Positions 1 to 6,173 are shown, numbered from the stretch's first letter. The stretch is 7,121 nucleotides of DNA from an uncultured Lachnospiraceae bacterium (GCA_902783095.1 CACZPX010000195.1:1-7121); one strand, 5' to 3'. A program made the numbers and translations. The notes: generated by a model not told the origin, from the sequence alone.

Positions 1-270
1 CGGAGCCGGCTGCGGCATCCCGTTTTCCGGATAGTAAGACTGAACGGCCGCCTCATAAGGCTGATAGGACGCCTCGTAGGGCTGATTTGCCGCTCCGTAA
101 GGCTGATTGACCGCCTCGTAGGGTTGCTGCGGCGCCACGTAGGGCTGATTCGCCGCTCCGTAGGGCTGCTGCGTCACGGGCGTGCGGGGTGCCTCTGTCT
201 GCCGCGCCCCGCAGAACGGGCAGAACACGGCGTCGTCCCGGATCTGCTTTCCACAGTGATAACAATACAT
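1..270 (-). CDS. Zinc-ribbon protein with QPY tandem repeats (3' end outside window)
   Basis: Ninety codons are visible, starting at the ATG at 268-270 and running off the left edge, so the C-terminus is unknown. Residues 1-24 form a short zinc ribbon: Cys3-x2-Cys6 and Cys17-x2-Cys20 can hold one zinc ion. Residues 35-79 are a low-complexity run of seven-residue units of the type QPYEAAN. Small zinc ribbons followed by Pro/Gln/Tyr-rich linkers are common at the N-termini of Firmicute membrane proteins, so a membrane domain may follow outside the window; this is not visible. The start lies 30 bp after the stop of the protease gene, on the same strand and with no terminator between, so the two are probably co-transcribed. 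The ribosome binding site is weak (AAGAAAG directly before the ATG). No specific function can be assigned. Confidence 0.8.
   Translation of the reverse strand, partial: MYCYHCGKQIRDDAVFCPFCGARQTEAPRTPVTQQPYGAANQPYVAPQQPYEAVNQPYGAANQPYEASYQPYEAAVQSYYPENGMPQPAP
34..168 (-). repeat. In-frame 21-bp tandem repeat coding for QPY heptapeptides
   Basis: About six and a half units of 21 bp lie head to tail inside the zinc-ribbon gene. They read QPYGAAN, QPYVAPQ, QPYEAVN, QPYGAAN, QPYEASY, QPYEAAV and a partial QSY. The bases of the units are also similar (recurring TAGGGCTGATT and close variants on the plus strand), so this is a true DNA tandem repeat and not only protein-level bias. A unit length divisible by three lets copy number change without breaking the frame. 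Confidence 0.85.
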
Positions 271-300
271 CTTTCTTTGCAGCCCCGCCGGGCCCCTCCT

Positions 301-2649
301 TTACTGCAGTATATCGTGAAGGTTTTCCTGTGTCACCGGGTACAGCTGCACGGTCACGGACGCGCCGGACCGCAGATCGCCAAGCAGCGCCCGCATCTGC
401 CCCTCGTCCAGTTCGCGCACCGCCCGGTCCGCACTGTCGTCGATCAGACAGCGGTATACGCCGTTTTGCGCCGTTTCAGGTACGCTTAGATACGTATCTT
501 GCAGATAGTCCGGAAGCGCAAGCTCCGGATGACGGCTCCAGAACGTCCCGTCCGTCACGCGAAAATGCGCGTAGCCGGTCTCATGATCGACCAGTTCCAC
601 CGTGCCGCCGCTGTAATAGGTGAGCGTCACGTCCGTGCTGAGCGTCGGGAAATACCGGCTCAGTTTGCCGGTCACGCAGTTTCCGTTTTTCAGGTCCGCG
701 TCGTAGACGTAGACCGTCCCCTCCTGGCTCATCTGGTTCCAGTACAGGATCAGTTCCTCCTCGCCGTCAAAGTCCGCGTCGGCCAGCCCGAACCGGGCCA
801 GATAGGTGGTGTAAAAGTAGGCGTTGTCCACGTACAGCCAGTCCGGCGCTATGGGGTAAAAACCGCCGCCCTCCGTGGCGCCCGCCATAAAGTCGGCAAA
901 GATCTTCCGGGCCTTCTTCTGGTCCTCCGTCAGCCTGACCGGTTCTGTATTCGCTTCCGTGGTCTCCGCCTGCGCGGTCTCCGTCTGCGCGGCCTCGGTC
1001 TCCTCCCCCGGCACGTTGCCGTTTTCGTCCAGCTTCCCGGCGCCTGTCAGCGCCGCCTTTAACGGCAGCAGCGCGTCCGCCATACGGACATTTCCGCTTG
1101 CGTCGCAGTTGGGGTTGGCCGGAATGATGCGCGGCGCGTTGTCCGGGTCGCAGAGCAGTTCCTTGACCTCCCGCCCGGTCAGCGTGGGATCCGCACCCCA
1201 GACCGTGGCCGCGATGCCCGCCACGTAAGGCGCCGCCATGGACGTCCCGGAATCATAGTCGTACCAGTACTCTGTTCTTGCCGTGTCCTGTTCCGCGTCG
1301 TAAAGGCCGTCTTTCAGGTAATAGTTGTTGATAAAGTTTCCGCTCTTTTGACGCTCCTCGTCCGGGTAGGCCGCGTAAGAAGGCTGGACGCAGCTGAAGA
1401 TATTGGTGCCGGGCGCGCACAGATCCACAAAATCACCGCCCGTACTGAAATTGCTCATCCGCAGGCCGCCGTCGTGCCGTTCCACACTGCCCACCACGAT
1501 CACCCGGCCGGCGATCTCCTCTTTGGAGGCATATTTGGCGTCGCAGAACTTCTCCGAGATGGCGGAATAAAACCCGTTGCTCGTCAGATCACGGCTGTGG
1601 TTGCCGGAGGACTGCACAACGACAAAGTCATAGCCTTTTTTTAACAGAAGGCCCATGTTGCGGGACGCGGTCTTTGCGATGGACTCCCGCGTAGCCCAGG
1701 ACTGGCCGCCCGCGGACAGGTTCACCACCTTCGCGCCAGCCGTGACGACCGCCGTCATGGCCGCGTAGACGCTTGCCCCGTGGAACTCGTCATGCTTATT
1801 GAGTTTCAGGCCGTAGGTCAGAAGCCTCGCGTTCGGTGCGATGCCGGACATGCCGGTCCCGTTGTTGAACGCCGCCCCTATGATCCCGGCCACGTGCGTG
1901 CCGTGCGCGCGGACGGCACCAGTCGATCCCTCCACCGGCGTCATGTTTTCCGCCAGGTCGGGATGCCCGTAACTGAACCCCTTGTCGATGATGCCCACGT
2001 TCACCGGCTCCAGAAGGTCCCGGTACGCCCAGGCCTCCGGCGCGTTAAGCGCGATCAGCCCCCAGTTGCGGTTGGTCTTCCCCTCCGGATCCCAGGTGAA
2101 ATAGACCGGATCGTCCGGGTAGTACGGCGCGCTGTCCGTCTCCCCCACCGTATCGATCTCCGCGCAGTCCACGCGCGGATCCTGTTCCAGCTTTTCGCAG
2201 AGCGCCTGCAGACTTGCCAGATCCGCCTTTTTTACCCGCACCTGTACCTGCTCCAGCGCGTCGATGCGGCCGATCTCCTCTCCGCCAACGGACGCGATGA
2301 GCTCCTGCCGCTGCGCCCGGGGCACGTCGACGTCAAAATACACGAGCAAAACGGAATCCACGTAGCGCTGTCCGGTGGCCGGATCCGTCGCGATCATATC
2401 CTCCGTCAGGTCGTAGACGCTGATCTCCCCCACATCTTCCGGCAGGGGCACCGCCTCCCTGGGGAGTTCCTCCTCCGCCTCCGTGCTGTCTTTCTCCGAA
2501 GGCCTGGCCGGCAGGGTGGTCCCACCCGCGGCGCGGGTGGGCGTTTCCGACGCCGTGCCGGAACAGGCAGCGCACTGCACAATAAGAAGAAAGACCAGCA
2601 GCAGCGCCGTCCATCTTACCGCGTATTTTCTTATGGTTGCCGATCTCAT
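301..2649 (-). CDS. Secreted lipoprotein subtilisin-family (S8) serine protease
   Basis: A 782-residue protein with a signal peptide: basic start, hydrophobic stretch at about 13-28, then Ala-Ala-Cys29-Ser-Gly, a probable lipidation site although the -3 residue is an unusual Cys. Residues 85-167 resemble an S8 propeptide (inhibitor I9-like). The catalytic domain spans about 195-505 with the full triad: Asp222 in IIDKG, His249 in HGTHVAG, Ser470 in GTSMAAP, and oxyanion Asn350 in SSGN. A Thr/Glu/Ala-rich linker (about 549-570) leads to an unassigned C-terminal domain (about 571-782). It holds an acidic DADFDGEEELIL motif at 623-634 like the Ca-binding-type loops common in Clostridia lipoproteins. 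The protease is probably tethered outside the membrane; its substrate is unknown. The ATG at 2647-2649 has GGAG five bases upstream. The zinc-ribbon gene follows after 30 bp. Confidence 0.93.
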   Translation of the reverse strand: MRSATIRKYAVRWTALLLVFLLIVQCAACSGTASETPTRAAGGTTLPARPSEKDSTEAEEELPREAVPLPEDVGEISVYDLTEDMIATDPATGQRYVDSVLLVYFDVDVPRAQRQELIASVGGEEIGRIDALEQVQVRVKKADLASLQALCEKLEQDPRVDCAEIDTVGETDSAPYYPDDPVYFTWDPEGKTNRNWGLIALNAPEAWAYRDLLEPVNVGIIDKGFSYGHPDLAENMTPVEGSTGAVRAHGTHVAGIIGAAFNNGTGMSGIAPNARLLTYGLKLNKHDEFHGASVYAAMTAVVTAGAKVVNLSAGGQSWATRESIAKTASRNMGLLLKKGYDFVVVQSSGNHSRDLTSNGFYSAISEKFCDAKYASKEEIAGRVIVVGSVERHDGGLRMSNFSTGGDFVDLCAPGTNIFSCVQPSYAAYPDEERQKSGNFINNYYLKDGLYDAEQDTARTEYWYDYDSGTSMAAPYVAGIAATVWGADPTLTGREVKELLCDPDNAPRIIPANPNCDASGNVRMADALLPLKAALTGAGKLDENGNVPGEETEAAQTETAQAETTEANTEPVRLTEDQKKARKIFADFMAGATEGGGFYPIAPDWLYVDNAYFYTTYLARFGLADADFDGEEELILYWNQMSQEGTVYVYDADLKNGNCVTGKLSRYFPTLSTDVTLTYYSGGTVELVDHETGYAHFRVTDGTFWSRHPELALPDYLQDTYLSVPETAQNGVYRCLIDDSADRAVRELDEGQMRALLGDLRSGASVTVQLYPVTQENLHDILQ
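961..990 (-). repeat. Short 15-bp duplication in the protease linker
   Basis: Two adjacent 15-bp units differ at one base (GGTCTCCGCCTGCGC and GGTCTCCGTCTGCGC on the plus strand). On the minus strand they code for part of the AQTETAQAET linker of the protease. A third, degenerate unit follows. The linker has probably grown by local duplication. Confidence 0.6.
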
Positions 2650-2747
2650 TTTTTCTCCGCTTTACTTGTCACAGGAATGCGGCTGCGGACAGAACCGCCG
2701 CGGCTTGCTGCACGGCCATTCGCAGCCTGCGGCTTCACGACCTGCGC

Positions 2748-2785
2748 CAGGCAAATCCGGCTCTGTGCGAGCACAGCCGCGCCTG
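2748..2785. repeat. Composite inverted repeat in the spacer upstream of the protease
   Basis: The arms are nested: CAGGC (2748-2752) with GCCTG (2781-2785), CGGC (2758-2761) with GCCG (2776-2779), and TGTG (2764-2767) with CACA (2772-2775) around a CGAG loop. This gives 13 base pairs with asymmetric bulges. No T-run follows on either side, so it is not a typical intrinsic terminator. It sits in the 167-bp GC-rich spacer between the PHP terminator and the protease, where I could not find a convincing sigma-A promoter although the protease should need one. Confidence 0.5.
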
Positions 2786-2800
2786 CCGGGCCTGCTGTAC

Positions 2801-2837
2801 AAAAACTGCCGGGCACTTACGGTGCGGTGCCCAGCAG
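2801..2837 (-). terminator. Intrinsic terminator overlapping the end of the PHP gene
   Basis: On the minus strand the RNA can form CUGC-U-GGGCAC pairing with GUGCCC-G-GCAG, an 11-bp stem including one U-G wobble with a 10-base loop, directly followed by UUUUU (plus-strand AAAAA at 2801-2805). The arms are 2827-2837 and 2806-2816. The TAA stop of the PHP gene (2817-2819) lies in the loop, so the upstream arm is coding sequence. It ends the five-gene operon and separates it from the protease gene. Confidence 0.85.
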
Positions 2838-3536
2838 GTCGATGATCGCGTCAATGCTTTTTTCTTCCACCGCCAGCGTCAGCTCCGGTTCCCGCATATG
2901 CTCCAGATGGTGCGCGTCCGAATCGCTGATGATGCGGCAGTTGTTCAGATAGGGGTGCTCCGCCCGCAGGCGGTGCAGGTTTTTCATGTCCTTGATCTCC
3001 GCCGTGACGAACCTGCTTTCCGGCGGGATAAAGCCCAGGTTGGAGAGCAGGCTCGTAGTGGACTTGTCCAGGTGGGCCGGAAACATCACGCCGTTATAGC
3101 TTTTGGCCAGATCCCAGACCGCATCAAACTCGATATCCGTCGCGTTGATCAGCAGGTTCGGCTCGGAGCCGATGATACGGTCCTCCGCGTCGTACAGGTA
3201 CTGGTGGCCAAAGTACTTCTCCTGGTTGGGCACCTTCAGCAGGTGTTTGTAGACGTAGGAGTCAAAATCCAGGGCCGCCTCCAGCGTCCGGAACAGGCAC
3301 ACCGCGTGCACCTCTTCCATGGTGGTCAGTTCCATTCCCGGGATCAGCAGCACGCCGTATTCCCCGGCGGCAGCCATGGCGGGCCCGCAGTTGCGGCAGG
3401 TATTGTGGTCCGTCAGCGCGATCACGTCCAGCCCCAGTACCGCCGCCATGCCCGCGATATTGGCCGGCGTCATCTCGTCGTCCCCGCAGGGCGACAGACA
3501 GGAATGGATATGCAGATCGTAGCTTAAATTGATCAT
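2817..3536 (-). CDS. PHP-domain metal-dependent phosphoesterase
   Basis: A 239-residue soluble protein with the polymerase-and-histidinol-phosphatase (PHP) fold. Metal-ligand motifs appear in order: DLHIHS (Asp7, His9, His11), Asp43-His44 in LTDHNT, Glu69 in GMEL, His77, His155 in PAHLDK, and Asp207/His209 in SDSDAHH. PHP proteins hydrolyse phosphoesters with two or three metal ions; known substrates include histidinol phosphate, nucleotides and DNA or RNA ends, and the substrate here cannot be told. The ATG overlaps the TGA of the upstream DRTGG gene in an ATGA, so the two are translationally coupled. It is the last gene of the hydrogenase-sensor operon and is followed at once by a terminator. 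The linkage suggests it makes or removes a small phosphorylated signal, but that is inference. Confidence 0.92.
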   Translation of the reverse strand: MINLSYDLHIHSCLSPCGDDEMTPANIAGMAAVLGLDVIALTDHNTCRNCGPAMAAAGEYGVLLIPGMELTTMEEVHAVCLFRTLEAALDFDSYVYKHLLKVPNQEKYFGHQYLYDAEDRIIGSEPNLLINATDIEFDAVWDLAKSYNGVMFPAHLDKSTTSLLSNLGFIPPESRFVTAEIKDMKNLHRLRAEHPYLNNCRIISDSDAHHLEHMREPELTLAVEEKSIDAIIDLLGTAP

Positions 3537-3868
3537 GCGTTCAGCGCTTCGTGGATCATGAGCGCCGCGTCAAAGATCGGCATGTCCGTCGCCAGCACGC
3601 AAACGCCCTGCTGTTCCGCCTTGGCCGTTGCGTTCTCGTCCAGCGCCGCGTTCTCCGCCAGGATCACCACGGCGGCGTCCGCCAGCGTCGCTACGGCGAG
3701 CGTGTTGATATTGCCCATCACCGTGACCCAGGCGCAGCCCGCCGGGGCCTTGCCCATGGCGATGCTCAGCAGATCGCAGCAGAACACCTTTTCGATGTCG
3801 CGCTCCGTATCGTCGCCCTCGTTGATCACCTTAAACCAGCCCTTGTCCATCAGTTCTTTTACAGTCAT
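3533..3868 (-). CDS. Small stand-alone DRTGG-domain protein (second copy)
   Basis: A 111-residue protein starting MTVKELMDKGWFKV. The core, about 44-108, with WVTVMGNINTLAVATLADAA and a later VCVLATDMPIFDAA, matches the stand-alone DRTGG family found beside [FeFe]-hydrogenase genes in Clostridia. DRTGG domains also occur in phosphotransacetylases and in CBS-containing pyrophosphatases, where the tandem unit is linked to adenine-nucleotide sensing, so ligand binding rather than catalysis is the likely role. An ATG start at 3866-3868 is chosen because AGAGGA lies six bases upstream (3875-3880); a longer reading from 3967 would overlap the hydrogenase gene and has no family-like sequence. It lies 46 bp after the hydrogenase-like gene, and its stop overlaps the PHP start. 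It is a distant paralogue of the first gene of the operon. Confidence 0.87.
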   Translation of the reverse strand: MTVKELMDKGWFKVINEGDDTERDIEKVFCCDLLSIAMGKAPAGCAWVTVMGNINTLAVATLADAAVVILAENAALDENATAKAEQQGVCVLATDMPIFDAALMIHEALNA

Positions 3869-3874
3869 TGTCTT

Positions 3875-3880
3875 TCCTCT
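3875..3880 (-). promoter_or_regulatory. Ribosome binding site fixing the start of the second DRTGG gene
   Basis: AGAGGA on the minus strand, six bases before the ATG at 3866-3868. It supports the 111-residue form over the 144-residue open frame. Confidence 0.75.
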
Positions 3881-3914
3881 TTTTAAGGCCGCTGCCGCTT
3901 TGCCGCGGTCCGCT

Positions 3915-5312
3915 TTAACCTCTGTTGTTTTTGTCCAGCGACGCCATATCCTTCTTGATGGCGTCAAAATATTCGCGGAAGACCGTCAGGCCTTCGCTTC
4001 CTGCCGCTCCGGGGTCGTCTTCCAGCTTTTTGGAGATCGTCTCCAGCTCGTTCGTGATCTTATGCAGCTTGTCCCGCATAAAGTGGATGCAGTCGTTTTC
4101 CGACGCCTCGCCCTTTACGATATCCTCGGCCAGCGCCTTGCACGTGGGCGCGCCGCAGATGCCGCAGTCCAGCCCGGGCAGCGTCTTTTCGATGCGTTCC
4201 GCCTTATTCAGGCGCGCGAAACTCTCCAGCATGTTGGAGCCCAGGTTGAACACCGGCCGGTATTCGATCTCCTTGGCGTTGGGGATCACCGGTCTCTCCT
4301 CTTCCGTGATATGGTTCACGGACACCGGCATGTATTTGCGCAGCCGCTTTAACCGCGCCTCCGCCACGTAGGCGTTCTCTACGGTCAAAACGCCGCCCAC
4401 GCAGCCGCCGTTGCAGGCGTTCAGCTCCACAAAGTCCAGTTCCTGGAACTTCTGATCTTCCAGATCCTCCAGAACCTTCATCACGTTTTCCATGCCGTCC
4501 GCCGCCAGGTAGTTGTCGCGCAGCAGGCCGGTCGCCTCTCCGCCGCGCGCGCCCCAGCTTACGCCGATCTTGCCGGAATCGTTGATCTCCGGATAATCCG
4601 TGCCCGATACGGCCTTCATGTGCGCCAGAAGCAGCGGATAGACGTCCTTGATGGGCAGGACCCGGTCCACCTCGCTCTTTTCCACCGTGAGCGGCGAACG
4701 CGCGTAGGCCACCTTGGACGGGCAGGGAGAGATAAAGAAGATCCCGATCTTCTCCCGCGGCAGGCCTGTAGTCTTGAGCGCCTTTTCAAGTGCCAGACGG
4801 GCCGCCACCTCTATGGGCGGATTGACCGGCAGGAGCATGGGCAGAAGGTTGGGAAACTTGATGCTGATCAGCCGCACCATGGTGGGACAGGCCGTGCTGA
4901 TGAACGGGCCGTCCACCTCCGCCTTGTGCTGTTCGATATACTCGCGCGAGGCCTCCGACACCAGTTCCGCCGCGGCGCTCACCTCATACACGTCGTCAAA
5001 CCCCATGGAGAGCAGCGCGTTTAAGACGATGTTGGGATCGTCCAGGTTGTGGAACTGCATGTACAGCGACGGCGCCGGCAATGCGACGGTATAGGAAAAG
5101 TCCTTCATGGTGTCCAGGCTGTCGTACTCCGCCATCTTGGCGTGGTGCGGGCAGACCCGGATGCACTCGCCGCAGCTGATGCACAGGTCGTTGTTGATGC
5201 GCGCCTTGCCGCCGCGGATGCGGATCGCCTCCGTGGGACAGCGCTGCAGACAGGTGGTACAGCCTTTGCAGAGGTCCTGATTCAGCGTTACTGCATGATA
5301 AAACTGATCCAT
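3915..5312 (-). CDS. [FeFe]-hydrogenase-like iron-sulfur protein, probable H2/redox sensor
   Basis: A 465-residue cytoplasmic protein. Two 4Fe-4S ferredoxin motifs open it (Cys15/18/21/25 and Cys44/47/50/54). The hydrogenase large-subunit domain follows with three H-cluster motifs in reduced form: TACP (Cys142), PCPSK (Cys197, Lys200) and ACNGGC (Cys300, Cys304). All four cluster cysteines and the conserved Lys are present. Ala141 replaces the proton-relay Cys of TSCCP, and Tyr203 takes the place of the proton-path Glu six residues after the second-motif Cys. A C-terminal 4Fe-4S motif (Cys383/386/391/408) and a charged tail to 465 follow; there is no PAS domain. This pattern fits non-catalytic, sensory-type enzymes (group C/D-like) rather than a main H2 producer. 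The start has GGGAGG five bases upstream. It lies 36 bp after the GHKL ATPase gene, its likely partner. Confidence 0.9.
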   Translation of the reverse strand: MDQFYHAVTLNQDLCKGCTTCLQRCPTEAIRIRGGKARINNDLCISCGECIRVCPHHAKMAEYDSLDTMKDFSYTVALPAPSLYMQFHNLDDPNIVLNALLSMGFDDVYEVSAAAELVSEASREYIEQHKAEVDGPFISTACPTMVRLISIKFPNLLPMLLPVNPPIEVAARLALEKALKTTGLPREKIGIFFISPCPSKVAYARSPLTVEKSEVDRVLPIKDVYPLLLAHMKAVSGTDYPEINDSGKIGVSWGARGGEATGLLRDNYLAADGMENVMKVLEDLEDQKFQELDFVELNACNGGCVGGVLTVENAYVAEARLKRLRKYMPVSVNHITEEERPVIPNAKEIEYRPVFNLGSNMLESFARLNKAERIEKTLPGLDCGICGAPTCKALAEDIVKGEASENDCIHFMRDKLHKITNELETISKKLEDDPGAAGSEGLTVFREYFDAIKKDMASLDKNNRG

Positions 5313-5348
5313 GCGTGCCTCCCTTGTCAGACGGGAGCAGGGAATTCG

Positions 5349-5771
5349 TTACAGCCTGACCACCATGGTGATGGTCGTACCCTCTCCCAGTTTGGTCTCG
5401 ATATCCATACTGTCGGTATTCTTTTTCATGTTCGGAAGGCCCATGCCCGCGCCGAAACCCAGGTTGCGGGTGGCGTCGCTGGCAGTGGAGTACCCCGCCT
5501 GCATGGCCTTTTCCACGTCCGGGATCCCGGGGCCCACGTCGGCCAGGATCATGCGGATCTGTTCCGGCGTGATCTCCACGGTGATCTCGCCGCCGTTGGC
5601 GTGGATCACCATATTGACCTCCCCCTCATACATGGCGATGGCGACCTTGCGGACGATGTCCGCGGGCACGCCCAGCTGTTTCAGCTTGTGCTTGACGTCA
5701 CTGCTGACCTCGCCGGCCCGCTGAAACTCGCCGTCTATCACCTGATATTTTAAAACAATGGCGTCTTCCAT
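5349..5771 (-). CDS. GHKL ATPase, RsbW/SpoIIAB-like anti-sigma or switch kinase
   Basis: A 140-residue single-domain protein of the histidine-kinase-type ATPase fold. The N-box is Glu49-x3-Asn53 with His57 (AMYEGEVNMVIHANGG), the G1 box is DVGPGIPD (78-85), the G2 region is LGFGAGMGLPNMKK (104-117), and GEGTTITMVV closes the fold. There is no sensor, dimerisation or phospho-acceptor domain, so it is not a full histidine kinase. Its size matches anti-sigma serine kinases such as RsbW and SpoIIAB, but no sigma factor or anti-anti-sigma (STAS) gene is seen nearby, so its target is open. It starts 12 bp after the stop of the DRTGG gene, with AAGGGG as the ribosome binding site, and precedes the hydrogenase-like gene. 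An ATP-dependent output element for the iron-sulfur sensor is a reasonable inference. Confidence 0.9.
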   Translation of the reverse strand: MEDAIVLKYQVIDGEFQRAGEVSSDVKHKLKQLGVPADIVRKVAIAMYEGEVNMVIHANGGEITVEITPEQIRMILADVGPGIPDVEKAMQAGYSTASDATRNLGFGAGMGLPNMKKNTDSMDIETKLGEGTTITMVVRL

Positions 5772-5783
5772 AGATGTCCCCTT

Positions 5784-6131
5784 TTACATGCAGCCCGCGC
5801 CGGCGCCGGCTGCATAGAGCTTGCCGCAGGCGGAGAACATGCCAAAGTGCGTCGTCATGACCACACGGCCGTCATCTTCCGCCATCTCCAGCATCTCGGG
5901 CGTGGGCTTTTTGTCGCGGATGAAGATCAGGCAGATCAGGTCCAGCATATCGGCCGTGCGCAGCACCTGCGTATTGCACAGGCCCGTCAGCAGCACGGAC
6001 TGATCCTTGGTGAACGCCAGCACCTCGCTCATCATGTCACTGCCGCAAATGGAGCCGATCTCCTGGTCCAGCTTGTCCTCTCCGACCAGGACCTCGGCCT
6101 CGATGATCTTGGCAGCCTCTCTTAAAGTCAT
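5784..6131 (-). CDS. Stand-alone DRTGG-domain protein, first gene of the sensor operon
   Basis: A 115-residue protein beginning MTLREAAKIIEAEVL. It has the pattern of the DRTGG family linked to clostridial hydrogenase loci: CGSDMMSEVLAF (29-40), TGLCNTQVLRTADMLD (49-64), LIFIRDKKPT and a final VVMTTHFGMFSACGKLY. The tail ends AAGAGAGCM. It aligns by eye with the fourth gene of the operon over most of its length, so the operon holds two diverged copies. A TTG at 6144-6146 would add five residues, but that codon overlaps the GGAGG (6140-6144) that sits eight bases before the ATG at 6129-6131, so the ATG is the better start. The leader is only about 26 bases. Its ligand is not known; adenine nucleotides are the guess from other DRTGG proteins. 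Confidence 0.87.
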   Translation of the reverse strand: MTLREAAKIIEAEVLVGEDKLDQEIGSICGSDMMSEVLAFTKDQSVLLTGLCNTQVLRTADMLDLICLIFIRDKKPTPEMLEMAEDDGRVVMTTHFGMFSACGKLYAAGAGAGCM

Positions 6132-6139
6132 ATGGTTTT

Positions 6140-6144
6140 CCTCC
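6140..6144 (-). promoter_or_regulatory. Ribosome binding site fixing the start of the first DRTGG gene
   Basis: GGAGG on the minus strand, eight bases before the ATG at 6129-6131. It overlaps the alternative TTG start, which argues against that start. Confidence 0.8.
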
Positions 6145-6155
6145 AATAAAACGAT

Positions 6156-6173
6156 CTGTGATTATTATAACAA
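6156..6173. promoter_or_regulatory. Candidate Rex operator over the promoter of the sensor operon
   Basis: The minus strand reads TTGTTAT-AATA-ATCACAG, an imperfect 18-bp palindrome with the layout of the clostridial Rex site TTGTTAA-N4-TTAACAA. The TTGTTA half is perfect over six bases; the other half is closer to the TCACAA variant. It covers the -10 box and the expected transcription start, where a repressor would block RNA polymerase. Rex is the NADH/NAD+ sensing repressor of fermentation and hydrogenase genes in Firmicutes. AT-rich -10 sequence alone could produce part of the match. Confidence 0.4.

Noticed and set aside
34..168. CRISPR-like array
   Set aside because: The repeats are contiguous, in frame and without spacers, so this is a coding tandem repeat.
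53..265. A 70-codon minus-strand frame rich in LRG/SAL repeats
   Set aside because: It is a shifted reading of the 21-bp repeat; the frame with the four-cysteine zinc ribbon is the real one.
1780..2952. A 390-codon open frame on the plus strand
   Set aside because: It lies opposite the protease, the spacer and the PHP gene. Its product is Arg/His/Val-rich with no motif, as expected from the complement of a GC-rich gene, while the minus-strand frames carry full catalytic motifs.
2637..3527. A 296-codon plus-strand open frame opposite the PHP gene
   Set aside because: It has no recognisable domain and mirrors a minus-strand gene with all PHP metal ligands.
3869..3967. N-terminal extension of the second DRTGG gene
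   Set aside because: It would overlap the end of the hydrogenase-like gene, and a good AGAGGA site supports the later ATG.
3915..5312. Main H2-evolving hydrogenase
   Set aside because: The proton-relay Cys and proton-path Glu are absent, and no subunits of a catalytic complex are nearby.
5349..5771. Complete two-component histidine kinase
   Set aside because: Only the ATPase domain is present, with no phospho-acceptor His domain, sensor domain or response regulator beside it.
6132..6160. Riboswitch or leader RNA before the sensor operon
   Set aside because: The leader from the predicted start is only about 26 bases, too short for a known riboswitch.
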